A DNA stretch of 64,000 nt from Akkermansiaceae bacterium. GTDB taxonomy: Bacteria > Verrucomicrobiota > Verrucomicrobiia > Verrucomicrobiales > Akkermansiaceae. The position numbers were made by a program, and so were the translations under genes. This document shows positions 34,131 to 42,958 of the stretch, one piece after another. The DNA is taken from NCBI GenBank assembly GCA_024233135.1, contig JACKPZ010000011.1:1-64000 (forward strand), written 5' to 3'. The notes below the pieces were generated by a model, which worked only from the letters and a program-made list of their open reading frames with translations, was not told where the DNA came from and did no database searches. Positions within the stretch are counted from its first letter, which is position 1; every line of letters begins with the position of its first letter.

Positions 34131-35006
34131 GTGAAGAGCCTCCCCGCGCCGAAACTCAGCCGCTTCGCCGTGCGGGTCCTGCGGGATTTCTTCCTCCGCA
34201 ACAACGGGCTGTTGCTCAGCGGCGCCGTCGCCTACAACGCGCTTCTTTCACTCATCCCCTTGGCCACGGTGCTGGTGGTGATCTTCTCCCAGTTCTTCGA
34301 CAAGGAGATCCTCATCGAGTCGATCACCCGCGAGGCCGCGCTGCTGGCACCAAGTTCGCAGGAGATGCTCACCGGGTTGATCGAGTCGTTTCTCGACAGC
34401 CGCAAACTCGCGGGCGGCATCGGCGTGGTCGTGCTGCTGTTCTTCAGCTCGATCGGCTTCCGGGTTCTGGAGAATGCGTTCGCCATCATCTTCCACCGTC
34501 CGGTTCCGACCCTGCGGCGCAAGTTCTGGGTATCCGCGCTGATGCCGTACCTGTTCATCGCGCTGATCGCCCTCGGCCTCATCGTCCTCACGGTGATCTC
34601 GGCCTGGTTCGAGCGCTCAAGCGGTTTCACCTACCAGATCGCCGGGCTCGACTTCGGTGTCGGCAGCGCGTTCGGCGTCGCTCTCTATCTCGCCGGCCTG
34701 CTCGGCCTCGTCCTGCTTTTCACGACGCTCTACAAGGTGATGCCGATGACGAAGATCTCATTCCGGCTGGCCCTGACCGGCGGGGCGACCGCGGCCGCGT
34801 TGTGGGAGCTTCTCCGCCATTTGCTCACGAGATACTTCGAGAGCATCTCTTATGTCGGAATGATTTACGGATCGATGGCCACCACCATCATCGTGCTGCT
34901 GACAATGGAGGCGGGCGCACTCATCGTTCTGTTAGGGGCGCAGGTCATCGCCGATCTCCAGCGCAGCCTCAGCGAGGGAACCCCATGGTATGAAGACCCC
35001 GAATGA
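34131..35006 (+). CDS. YihY/BrkB family inner-membrane protein
   Basis: A 291-residue polytopic protein of the YihY/virulence factor BrkB family: RDFFLRNNGLLLSGAVAYNALLSLIPLATVL near the N-terminus, FFSSIGFRVLENAF, and ISYVGMIYGSMATTIIVLLTMEAGALIVLLGA near the end, with six predicted membrane helices. The start is GTG at 34131, preceded by GAGGA about ten bases upstream; no in-frame ATG fits. Function is not settled; older reports link the family to RNase BN or serum resistance. It ends 4 bp before the end of a convergent gene. Confidence 0.9.
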   Translation: MKSLPAPKLSRFAVRVLRDFFLRNNGLLLSGAVAYNALLSLIPLATVLVVIFSQFFDKEILIESITREAALLAPSSQEMLTGLIESFLDSRKLAGGIGVVVLLFFSSIGFRVLENAFAIIFHRPVPTLRRKFWVSALMPYLFIALIALGLIVLTVISAWFERSSGFTYQIAGLDFGVGSAFGVALYLAGLLGLVLLFTTLYKVMPMTKISFRLALTGGATAAALWELLRHLLTRYFESISYVGMIYGSMATTIIVLLTMEAGALIVLLGAQVIADLQRSLSEGTPWYEDPE

Positions 35007-35010
35007 TGTT

Positions 35011-35916
35011 TCACCGTTCGGGAACCAAGTGATCCGCCGGCAGGCCGAGCCGCACACAGGCCCGGGCGGCGGGAGAAGAAGCGAACGGAAGCAGGTCGAT
35101 CTGGCGACCCGCCCAGCGCAGCAGATAGGACGAACCGGGAGGAGGTTCATACCCCCGGTCAAGACGGAGCACCGTGCGCACTTCGGCGGGAAGCAACCCA
35201 ATGGCGGCACGGATCGCGATCGAGTTCAACGGCCGCAACGGTGCGGGGAAAAGCGACAGGCGCGCCAGAATGGATAGAAACTCGTGGATGATCTCCGACG
35301 CTTCAAGACGAGGTTGCATGGTGACGAAGAGCTCCCGCAGTTCGTTTTCCGATGTGGGGGGCGCATGCGCGCCATAGAGCGTCGCCGCCTCCGCGCCATC
35401 GGCGATATAGGAATCCCGCTCGACGGAGGAAAGCGGCCGCACGTACCGGTGATAGGCCTCCATGAAGCCGAACAAGGCCGTCGCATGCACCCAGCACAAG
35501 AGATGTGGATCGTCCGCCCGGTAGGCAACACCGCCGGGTGTCACACCCTCGATTCCGGAGTGCATCCGGCGGACGCGGGCGATCATCCGTTCCGCGGAAC
35601 CGCGGGCGCCATAGACGGTGATCATCGCCGCGAGGCCGGTCCTGCGCATGCGCGTCAAGGGATCCGTGCGGAACGTGGTGTGGTCCCAAACACCGGAGCG
35701 CACCCGCGGTTCGGCAAGTTCCAGCAACACGGCGGTGATGCCTCCGATGTAGAGGGCGAGCGGATTGCGGAACACCCGCCAGGAAACCGAGTGTGGCGGA
35801 GCAAGCGCGTCCTCGCCCGGAGGACTTGCGAAATCAAAGGCCGGCATGTCGGCGCCAGCCAGCAGGCGTTCGTGAAACAGAACGTCGATTCGGTCTGCGA
35901 GAAACGAAGGAATCAT
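35011..35916 (-). CDS. DUF2236/MpaB-like oxygenase
   Basis: A 301-residue protein of the DUF2236 (rubber oxygenase Lcp/MpaB) family: LALYIGGITAVLLELAEPRVRSGVWDH, TDPLTRMRRTGLAAMITVYG, VTPGGVAYRADDPHLLCWVHAT and FMEAYHRYV. Lcp family members bind heme b and cleave double bonds. The His residues in LLCWVHAT and MEAYHRYV are the candidate ligands. The ATG at 35916 (MIPSFLADRID) is chosen; the frame is open further upstream. It is divergent from the small DCC-type gene at 36064. Substrate unknown. Confidence 0.82.
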   Translation of the reverse strand: MIPSFLADRIDVLFHERLLAGADMPAFDFASPPGEDALAPPHSVSWRVFRNPLALYIGGITAVLLELAEPRVRSGVWDHTTFRTDPLTRMRRTGLAAMITVYGARGSAERMIARVRRMHSGIEGVTPGGVAYRADDPHLLCWVHATALFGFMEAYHRYVRPLSSVERDSYIADGAEAATLYGAHAPPTSENELRELFVTMQPRLEASEIIHEFLSILARLSLFPAPLRPLNSIAIRAAIGLLPAEVRTVLRLDRGYEPPPGSSYLLRWAGRQIDLLPFASSPAARACVRLGLPADHLVPER

Positions 35917-36063
35917 CGGCCCGCCCGAACCATGCGTGCGGCGTGGGAATCCCGCAAGCCGGCGTCCCGTTCGCATCGCCGGAAACGAGGTGCCACGTTG
36001 CGTTCCGGCAGGATCATGGATACCTTTGCCGCGCCGCTCCTGGGAATCGCGCCGCCCATATCC

Positions 36064-36414
36064 ATGATGAAACCTGCCAAGCCGACGATGCTCTGGGACG
36101 GCGACTGCGGATTCTGCGGACGCTGGATCCGGAGATGGAACAAGCTCACCGGCGACGCGGTGGACTACCGACGCTATCAAAACGCCCTGGATGATTTCCC
36201 ACAGGTGCGGGAGGAGGATTGCCGGCGCGCGGTGCAACTCGTCCTGCCGGACGGTCGGGTGCTTTCCGCAGCGCACGCGGTGCTTGACGCGCTTGCTTCA
36301 GGCGGAAGGTTCCGGTTTCTATCCATCATCTATCAGAAATCCGGGATCTTCCGCGTCTGCGCCGAGACGGCATACCGCTTCGTAGCCGCCAATCGCTCGT
36401 GGCTTCCGGGTTGA
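36064..36414 (+). CDS. DCC1-like thiol-disulfide oxidoreductase (DUF393)
   Basis: A 116-residue protein with the hallmark LWDGDCGFCGRWIRRW at the N-terminus, including the D-x-x-C-x-x-C pair C15/C18 (DCGFCG). These are small thioredoxin-fold thiol oxidoreductases of unknown substrate. Two adjacent ATGs (36064, 36067) fit; an ATG at 36016 would add 16 residues but does not resemble the family. The end lies 7 bp from the end of the convergent rhamnosidase gene. Confidence 0.88.
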   Translation: MMKPAKPTMLWDGDCGFCGRWIRRWNKLTGDAVDYRRYQNALDDFPQVREEDCRRAVQLVLPDGRVLSAAHAVLDALASGGRFRFLSIIYQKSGIFRVCAETAYRFVAANRSWLPG

Positions 36415-36421
36415 GCCCGGC

Positions 36422-39391
36422 TCAGTATCCGGTGATCTCGAAACGATGTTCGCCCGGGGCGAGATCGAGCAGAACATTCCCTCCGGAAACGCGGAGTTCC
36501 TTCGCGGTTCCGTTTTCCTTCACCACCGCACCCTCAGTGAGGCGGAGGACGGCACCGCTGTTCGGTGGGACGACGGCTTCGAGCCGCATCGTTTCGTCCT
36601 CCAGTTTCCAAGCGCTGCGCGCCTTGCCATATGGGGTGTCGAGTTCGGCGGCGGCTTCGGTGAGCGGCCCGCCCGGCATCGGCTGGATGAAGAAACGCTT
36701 GTATCCCGGGTGCTCCGGATCCGGAGCGAGACCCGCGATGCGTTCATACATCCATTGTCCGATCGCACCGTATGCATAGTGGTTGAACGAGTTCATGCCC
36801 GCGTTGCCGAAGCCGTCGGCGTGGCTGTAGCTGTTCCACCGTTCCCACATCGTGGTGGCTCCCTGATGGATCGAGAAGAACCACGACGGATAGGTTTCCT
36901 TGAACAAGACGCCGTACGCGAGGTCGCCGCGGCCGAACCGATCGAGCGTGGGTGCGAGCAGCGGTGTGCCGAGGAAACCGGTGCCGAGATGACCGCCGGC
37001 TTGTTCGACGAGTCGCACGAGGTTTCCGAAGGCCTGCGGGCGCTTCTCTTCCGGCAGCAGGTCGAAGCCGAGCGCGAGCAGATAACCGGTCTGCGTTTCG
37101 ATCGGTGTGGTCAGCTTGCCGGAGGAATCGAAGAAGCGATTCGCAAACGCATCCTTCACCGAACCGAAGAGATTCTCGAGTCGGACCGCCTCGTCCGTTC
37201 GCCCGAGGACACGGGCGGCGCGGGCCGTCAGATCGGCCGAGCGTGCGAAATAAGCGGTGCCGATCAGATCGGGCGGTGTATCCGCCTTGCTGTCGCCGGA
37301 TTTCGGATAGGGCTGGAGCCAGTCACCGTACGCGGTGATGTTCACGATTCCCCCTTTGGCCTGGCTTTCATAATAGCCGACCCAGCGGCGCATCATGTCG
37401 AAGTTCTCCCGGAGCACGGCCACATCGCCGGTCCGGACGAAGAGTTCCCATGGAACGACCGTGGCGGCATCCGCCCATCCCGGTCCGCCGCAGTGGTCGT
37501 TGAGCACGTTCGGGATCACGTTCGGGATCGCACCGTCCTCATGTTGATCGAGCCGCATGCTCTCCAGCCAGCTCGAGAAGAACGAATGCACGTCCGAGTT
37601 GAACAACGCGGCGGGGGCGAAGACCTGGGCGTCGCCCGTCCAGCCGAGCCGCTCGTCGCGCTGCGGGCAATCGGTGGGGACATCGAGGAAGTTGCCGCGC
37701 AGGCCCCAGATGATGTTGCTCTGGAGTTGGTTGAGAAGGTCGTGGGACGAGGTGAAACGTCCCGTCCATCCGAAATCGGAGTGCAGCACTGCTCCGGTCA
37801 CCCAGCCCGGCTCGGGTTTCGTGCCTTCCGGGAGACCGCTCAGTTCGACATAGCGGAAACCATGGAACGTGAACACCGGGTGCCACGTCACGGTGCCGTC
37901 CTCCGCGGCGGTGTAGTGATCGGTTGATTTCGCGCGGCGGTAGTTGGCGGTGTAGAGCGTGCCGTCTTTCTCGAGCATCTCTGCAAAACGAACGGTGACG
38001 GTCTGGTCCTTGCGAACCGGAATCCGTAGTTTCGGCCATCCGACGATGTTCTGTCCAAGGTCGAACACGAAACGTCCGGGCGTCGGTTCGTTCACGGACT
38101 TCGCCGTCACCTCCTTGACGATCCTCACCGGATGGTGGCGTTTCGGGGCGACCCGCTCGTCCGCGGCCGGCGGCGTGGCAATGACGGATTTCCACCCCGA
38201 GTCATCATAGCCCGGCTTGTCCCAACCCGGCATTTCCATGCGGGCGTCGTAGGTTTCCCCGTCGTAGATGCCGGAAAAACGGATCGGCCCGCGGTCCGTG
38301 GCCTTCCACGCGCCGTCGCTGACGATCGTATCGCTACTATCATCGTCGTACTTGATTTCCAGCTGGAGCAGCAGCTCCGGCTTCGCGTGTCCGGCTTCGT
38401 GGGAACCCCAGCCGAGGCGACCGGCATACCAACCTTCGCCAAGGATCGCGCCAATCACATTCGCGCCTTTGCGGAGCCCGCCGGTGACGTCGTAGGTGAG
38501 GGTTTCGATCTTCTTCGCATAAGGTGTCCAACCGGGCGCCATGAAATCGCGGCCCACCTTCGAGCCGTTGATGCGGATTTCATAAAGACCCTTCGCCGTC
38601 ACATGAAGACGGGCGGAGCGGATGGTTTTCCCCAAAGTGAAATCCCGGCGGAGGTGCTGGGGTACGAATGGTGCCGGCGGCTCCGGCTGTTTCCCGGTGC
38701 GCAGGTCGACCGACTGGTTTTCAGGAATGTTCATCTCCACCCGGAGGCCGTCGCGCATCAGGACAAGGGAAAGGCTCTTCGGCACTCCGTAAACCGGATC
38801 CCTGCCGGCAAGAGCGTTGTCCGCAACCACCACGGGCTTTCCGGAGGCGAGGCGATCGCGGAGCTTGGCCGTCAGGTCGATGGATTTCCCCGCGTCGTCC
38901 GGCACCCCATACGACGCCTTCTCGATCGTGACCTCGGCGGTGGCATCGGCACCAACGGGGTTTTCCTGTTCCATCCGGATCCACCGACCGGTCCAGTCCG
39001 ACGGATCAAGCAGCCCGATCTCGAATCGCGCCGGCTCGCTCCACGGCGATTCGTTTCCATCCTGATCCCAGAATTTCACCTGCCAATGGAGCTGCTGGCG
39101 GGAATCGAGCGACTTGCCTCCGTATGCCAGCCAAGCGGAGCGGTCCGACGCGACCTTGCCACTGTCCCAGAGGTCCGGGGAATCCGGAAGCAGAGAGGGG
39201 GACGTCCCGACCACGATCTGATAGGCGCTCTGCGCGTTGGTTCCTTCCGGAAGCTTCCATGAGAAGGATGGCGAAGCATCGTGGAAACCAAGGGGATCGA
39301 CGAACCCCTCGCCGATCCGCAGATCGTGCGCCGGTCCGGCTGTTAGGGATCCGGCGAAAGCGACGGTAGCGAGGATCATTGGGGCGCGCAT
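36422..39391 (-). CDS. Secreted GH78 alpha-L-rhamnosidase
   Basis: A 989-residue exported enzyme (signal ILATVAFAGSLTAGPA). Domain order follows bacterial GH78 enzymes: a beta-sandwich N-terminal domain (FSWKLPEGTNAQSAYQIVV), a carbohydrate-binding-like domain (RRDFTLGKTIRSARLHVTAKGLYEIRING), the (alpha/alpha)6 catalytic barrel with DCPQRDERLGWTGDAQVFAPAA near 575-597 (catalytic acid expected in this block) and GPGWADAATVVPWELF, and a C-terminal beta domain. It removes terminal alpha-L-rhamnose from plant- or algal-derived glycans. The signal peptide supports periplasmic or surface location. Together with the sulfatase and GH116 this suggests use of complex, possibly sulfated polysaccharides. 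Length is normal for the family. Confidence 0.95.
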   Translation of the reverse strand: MRAPMILATVAFAGSLTAGPAHDLRIGEGFVDPLGFHDASPSFSWKLPEGTNAQSAYQIVVGTSPSLLPDSPDLWDSGKVASDRSAWLAYGGKSLDSRQQLHWQVKFWDQDGNESPWSEPARFEIGLLDPSDWTGRWIRMEQENPVGADATAEVTIEKASYGVPDDAGKSIDLTAKLRDRLASGKPVVVADNALAGRDPVYGVPKSLSLVLMRDGLRVEMNIPENQSVDLRTGKQPEPPAPFVPQHLRRDFTLGKTIRSARLHVTAKGLYEIRINGSKVGRDFMAPGWTPYAKKIETLTYDVTGGLRKGANVIGAILGEGWYAGRLGWGSHEAGHAKPELLLQLEIKYDDDSSDTIVSDGAWKATDRGPIRFSGIYDGETYDARMEMPGWDKPGYDDSGWKSVIATPPAADERVAPKRHHPVRIVKEVTAKSVNEPTPGRFVFDLGQNIVGWPKLRIPVRKDQTVTVRFAEMLEKDGTLYTANYRRAKSTDHYTAAEDGTVTWHPVFTFHGFRYVELSGLPEGTKPEPGWVTGAVLHSDFGWTGRFTSSHDLLNQLQSNIIWGLRGNFLDVPTDCPQRDERLGWTGDAQVFAPAALFNSDVHSFFSSWLESMRLDQHEDGAIPNVIPNVLNDHCGGPGWADAATVVPWELFVRTGDVAVLRENFDMMRRWVGYYESQAKGGIVNITAYGDWLQPYPKSGDSKADTPPDLIGTAYFARSADLTARAARVLGRTDEAVRLENLFGSVKDAFANRFFDSSGKLTTPIETQTGYLLALGFDLLPEEKRPQAFGNLVRLVEQAGGHLGTGFLGTPLLAPTLDRFGRGDLAYGVLFKETYPSWFFSIHQGATTMWERWNSYSHADGFGNAGMNSFNHYAYGAIGQWMYERIAGLAPDPEHPGYKRFFIQPMPGGPLTEAAAELDTPYGKARSAWKLEDETMRLEAVVPPNSGAVLRLTEGAVVKENGTAKELRVSGGNVLLDLAPGEHRFEITGY

Positions 39392-39499
39392 AGGTGGTTG
39401 GGTGATTTGGATTTGCTACGTTACGGCGGAAGCGGCGTGGATTGTCATCGAACCTCACTGGAGGGACACCTTTCTCGACACGCATCAGGAACCTGAACG

Positions 39500-40150
39500 A
39501 TGATTCGGATCGTGAGAAACGAACCCGTCCGTTCCGCGATCATTCCGCTCCGGCTGGTATTCTGGGGCGGCTTGCTATGTGTGCTCGACATCAATTTCAG
39601 CCAGACGACGAACGGCAGGGGCTTCCGCTTCGACATCCTGAACGATTTCATCGGGATGCTGCTGATCACCACGGCTGTGTTCCGGCTCGCGACGTTCGAT
39701 GCGGGCGATCGTTATCGTTTCTCGATGACCGTTGTCCGGACCGCGGCGGTACTCGCAACTTTTAGGGCACTGCAGGCTCACTTCATTTACGAGGCCGGCC
39801 CCGTCCTCTCCGCCGTCCTGACCATTGTCGGATTCTTCAATCTGGTGGCGACCGTGATGTTCTGCCGCTGCATGCGCTGGCTCGCGGAAACACTCGGCCT
39901 CACCCGATCCGCCGCAAGCTGGCGAGTGACAACAATCTTGTTCTTTTGGATCTACCTGGTGCCCATCGGCCTGCTCCACCTCACAAGCCTTGCTTCGCGA
40001 ATCGGCGGGTCCGGTTTTCATTTTGACGCCGGACCGGCCGGCTTGTTGTTGCTGCCGGTGTTCTTCGTGCCGCTGGTGCATCTTTTCCTTTCGACCTCCC
40101 GGATGAAACGGGAGGCGGAAGGGACCGCGCCGGCACACGGGATCCCCTGA
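39500..40150 (+). CDS. Polytopic membrane protein of unknown function
   Basis: A 216-residue protein with about four to five membrane segments (FWGGLLCVLDINF, DFIGMLLITTAVFRLATF, VLSAVLTIVGFFNLVATVMF, ILFFWIYLVPIGLLHL, AGLLLLPVFFVPLVHLFL). The N-terminal NFSQTTNGRGFRFDILNDFIGM loop is the only distinctive sequence. I do not recognise a family. It is divergent from the rhamnosidase gene across a 108-bp gap and is followed after 115 bp by an orphan receiver gene. Confidence 0.7.
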   Translation: MIRIVRNEPVRSAIIPLRLVFWGGLLCVLDINFSQTTNGRGFRFDILNDFIGMLLITTAVFRLATFDAGDRYRFSMTVVRTAAVLATFRALQAHFIYEAGPVLSAVLTIVGFFNLVATVMFCRCMRWLAETLGLTRSAASWRVTTILFFWIYLVPIGLLHLTSLASRIGGSGFHFDAGPAGLLLLPVFFVPLVHLFLSTSRMKREAEGTAPAHGIP

Positions 40151-40265
40151 ACGTCCGGGGCGGGGTCCGGGCCACGTCGTTTTTCTGCTAGTGCTTTGCG
40201 CTCGCGGTCGGCGCCGGAGACGGATTATGGATGCGGGTCAGGGATTTCATTTCCCTTCTCCAAAA

Positions 40266-40712
40266 ATGTCCCGCTCCGATCTCATCCTCCTTGTGGAAGA
40301 CAGCGCCGACGACGTGGCGCTCACCCTCAGCGCCCTTGGACGCGCGCGGGTGAAACACAAGGTCGAGGTGGTCCTCGACGGTGCCGAGGCGCTCGACTAC
40401 CTGTTCGCGGCGGGACGTTACGCGGAAAACGCCGACAAACCGCCGCCCTGTTTCATCCTGCTGGATATCAATCTTCCGAAACTGCCGGGCATCGAGGTGC
40501 TCAAACGCCTTCGCTCCGACCCACGGACCCGCCTGATCCCGACGGTCATGCTCACCACCTCGCGCGAGGAACGTGACGTCGAGGAAAGCTATCGTTGCGG
40601 CGCCAATAGCTACATTCGCAAACCCGTTGATTTCCAGGAGTTTGTGACCGTCATACGAAGTCTCGCAAAATATTGGCTGACTTACAACGAGGCGGCGCCG
40701 TCACCACGCTAG
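40266..40712 (+). CDS. Stand-alone response-regulator receiver (Rcp1-type)
   Basis: A 148-residue single receiver domain of the Rcp1/CheY-like type that works with phytochrome-like or hybrid kinases: LVEDSADDVALTL, phospho-acceptor D67 in FILLDINLPKLPGIEVL, the Thr/Ser pair in VMLTTSREERDVEESY, and the Lys in SYIRKPVDFQEF. There is no output domain. An in-frame ATG at 40227 would add 13 residues; the later start is chosen to match family N-termini. No kinase gene is adjacent. The gene ends 15 bp before the convergent cvfB end. Confidence 0.9.
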   Translation: MSRSDLILLVEDSADDVALTLSALGRARVKHKVEVVLDGAEALDYLFAAGRYAENADKPPPCFILLDINLPKLPGIEVLKRLRSDPRTRLIPTVMLTTSREERDVEESYRCGANSYIRKPVDFQEFVTVIRSLAKYWLTYNEAAPSPR

Positions 40713-40727
40713 GCGTTGGACGGGCGC

Positions 40728-41561
40728 TCAATCCACTTTCCGGATGCCATCGGATTCGATGCGGATCCGCCCTTTCTTGAGCAGCGCACCGAGCGTTTGC
40801 TTGAACGTGCGTTTGCTCACACCGAGTTCATCGCGGATTTCTTCCGCGCTGCTGTGGTCGCCGATCGCCCACCAGCCGCCGCGGGCGGTGAGTTCGGAGA
40901 TGATCTGTCCTTCCAGATCCGTGACCCGCTGTCGACCGGGAGCCTGGAGACTGAGGTCGATTTTCCCGTCCGGGCGCACTTCGGCAATGAAGCCGTCGAG
41001 ACGCTCGCCTGGTTTCAGGACTTGGAACGCGTCGCGGTGATAGAGGAGCCCGCTGTGCAGGCCATTGACGATGCAGTTGTAACCGAGGTCCGTCTTTCCG
41101 AAGACCACGAGTTCGACCTTGTCGCCCGCCTGATAGCGGTGGCGGGTTTTGTCGAGAAACCGCTGGAGGCGCGATGACGCGACGATGCGCCCGGACACCT
41201 CGTCGACGTGCACATGAACGACGTAGGTCGAGCCGGGTTTCATCCGGCTGCGCTGTTCGCGGAACGGGACCATGAGGTCCTTCGCAAGGCCCCAGTCGAG
41301 AAACGCGCCGACGCGGTTCACCTCGACGCAGGTGAGTTTTCCAAAGCAGCCCGGCAGCACTTTCGGCATCTGGCGGGTCGCCACCGGCCGATCCTCTGAG
41401 TCATGGTGGAGGAAAACCTCGATCTTCGCGCCGGTCTCCCATTCGTCCGGCACCTCGCGCCGGGGCAGCAGCACTTCGCCGAGATCCCCGGCATCGAGAT
41501 AGAGGCCGGAAGGAATTTCGCGCAGCACCGGCAGCGGCAGCCTGTCACCAATCATCGCCAT
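40728..41561 (-). CDS. cvfB: S1-domain RNA-binding protein CvfB
   Basis: A 277-residue CvfB/YitL-type protein: three S1-like beta-barrel domains (first with LPVLREIPSGLYLDAGDLGEVLLPRREVP, second with EVNRVGAFLDWGLAKDLMVPFREQ, third with YQAGDKVELVVFGKTDLGYNCIVNG ... GLLYHRDAF) and a C-terminal winged helix (HSSAEEIRDELGVSKRTFKQTLGALLKKG). CvfB binds RNA and affects virulence-gene expression in Staphylococcus. The domain order agrees with the family. Two ATGs two codons apart could both serve as start. Confidence 0.92.
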   Translation of the reverse strand: MAMIGDRLPLPVLREIPSGLYLDAGDLGEVLLPRREVPDEWETGAKIEVFLHHDSEDRPVATRQMPKVLPGCFGKLTCVEVNRVGAFLDWGLAKDLMVPFREQRSRMKPGSTYVVHVHVDEVSGRIVASSRLQRFLDKTRHRYQAGDKVELVVFGKTDLGYNCIVNGLHSGLLYHRDAFQVLKPGERLDGFIAEVRPDGKIDLSLQAPGRQRVTDLEGQIISELTARGGWWAIGDHSSAEEIRDELGVSKRTFKQTLGALLKKGRIRIESDGIRKVD

Positions 41562-41604
41562 GGCCGAAACGATGCACCCGCCCCGGCCCGCCCCACCAGT
41601 GGAA

Positions 41605-41618
41605 TTCGCACCTGCGAA
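41605..41618. promoter_or_regulatory. Perfect 14-bp palindrome upstream of the Cys-rich permease gene
   Basis: TTCGCA-CC-TGCGAA, about 93 bp before the permease start and 44 bp upstream of the divergent cvfB start. Its length and symmetry fit a dimeric repressor site. The regulator is unknown. Confidence 0.4.
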
Positions 41619-41710
41619 AAGGTAACTTATTTCGGCATATACGCATGGATCAAACTATGGAATCGCCCGGTTGGACATGCACCTCGTCTTGCCGTAGCCT
41701 CCCGCAGCTC

Positions 41711-42946
41711 ATGTCCGACTGCTGCTCACCGCCCCCGCCGGGTGACCCCGACCGCAAGGCCCTGCGCCGGTCCATGCTCAACCTGAGCGGGGAAACGTCC
41801 CGTCCCGCCAGCTTGCTCCGCTCCCCCACCCCGGCGACTGGCGGGAAGGACGGCGATGGTGGCAAGGGCGCCGCATCCTGCTGCCGCGGACCGAGCTCCG
41901 CTGATACCGGAGGCGACCACGGGTGCTGCGGAGGAACCAAAGGACGACCGGATTTCCTGCTGTGGGGTTCGCTTCTCGTGTTTCTGGCGGGCATCGCGGT
42001 CCATTTCTGGCTTTCGGGTGGCCCTGCCTGGGCCCACATCTTCGGCCACACCTGCTACGAACTCGTCACCAAGGCATGGTGGGGACTGCTCTTCGGCATC
42101 GTCGCAGTCGCCGTCATCGGACGTGTCCCGAGGGAGCTGGTCGCGGCCATCCTCGGCCGGGGCGGCAGCATCAACGGCCTGTTCCGTGCAGTCGCCGCCG
42201 GAGTGGCGCTCGATCTTTGCAACCACGGCATCCTGATGGTCGGCATGGGGCTCTACAAACGCGGGGTTTCCCTCGGCCAGACACTCGCGTTCCTGATCGC
42301 CAGTCCATGGAATTCGCTGTCCCTCACCCTCATCCTCGCAGCCCTCATCGGCTGGGGCTGGATGGCGGCCTTCATCGGCTTGTCGATGGTGGTCGCACTG
42401 ACCACCGGTTGGATCGTGGATCGGCTGGTGGATGCGGGGAAACTTCCAAAGAACCCGAACACCGTCGATCTTCCCGATGGATTCCGGATCGGATCGACGC
42501 TTCGCGACTCGCTCCGATCCTTGAAACCCGGTTGGGACAACTACCGGAATCTTTTCCGGGAAGGCCTTCTTGGTTCGAAGATGGTCTTGCGCTGGGTCTT
42601 TTTCGGCTTCGTGCTGACTGCCGCGATCCGTGCCTTTATGCCGGAGACCACCTTCGAGAACTGGTTCGGCCCATCGATCGCGGGACTGTTCCTGACACTG
42701 CTCGCCACCACCCTCATCGAAGTCTGTTCGGAAGGTTCCTCTCCCATCGCCGCCGACCTTCTGACCCGCGCCCACGCGCCCGGCAACGCTTTCGTTTTCC
42801 TGATGGCCGGTGCGGCGACGGATTACACGGAGATCATGAGCCTCAAGGAAACGACCGGCTCGTGGAAAGCCTCCTTCGCTCTCCCGCTCATCACGGTGCC
42901 GCAGGTGCTGTTGATCGGCTGGTTGATCCAGCAGGGCTCGCATTGA
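41711..42946 (+). CDS. Predicted permease (ArsP-like) with Cys-pair N-terminus
   Basis: A 411-residue membrane protein. Residues 1-80 are soluble and carry three Cys pairs (SDCCSPPPP, AASCCRGPS, HGCCGGTKG) suited to soft-metal or arsenical binding. From residue 85 there are about eight membrane helices with the ArsP_1/DUF318 permease motifs: VALDLCNHGILMVGMGLYKRG, LAFLIASPWNSLSLTLILAAL, IEVCSEGSSPIAADLL and AGAATDYTEIMSLKETTG. Family members export organoarsenicals or other metal compounds. The open frame reaches back to 41645, but MSDCC at 41711 is preferred since the extra 22 residues resemble no relative. No arsR-like gene is adjacent, although a perfect palindrome lies upstream. Confidence 0.82.
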   Translation: MSDCCSPPPPGDPDRKALRRSMLNLSGETSRPASLLRSPTPATGGKDGDGGKGAASCCRGPSSADTGGDHGCCGGTKGRPDFLLWGSLLVFLAGIAVHFWLSGGPAWAHIFGHTCYELVTKAWWGLLFGIVAVAVIGRVPRELVAAILGRGGSINGLFRAVAAGVALDLCNHGILMVGMGLYKRGVSLGQTLAFLIASPWNSLSLTLILAALIGWGWMAAFIGLSMVVALTTGWIVDRLVDAGKLPKNPNTVDLPDGFRIGSTLRDSLRSLKPGWDNYRNLFREGLLGSKMVLRWVFFGFVLTAAIRAFMPETTFENWFGPSIAGLFLTLLATTLIEVCSEGSSPIAADLLTRAHAPGNAFVFLMAGAATDYTEIMSLKETTGSWKASFALPLITVPQVLLIGWLIQQGSH

Positions 42947-42958
42947 GCCCGGAACACA

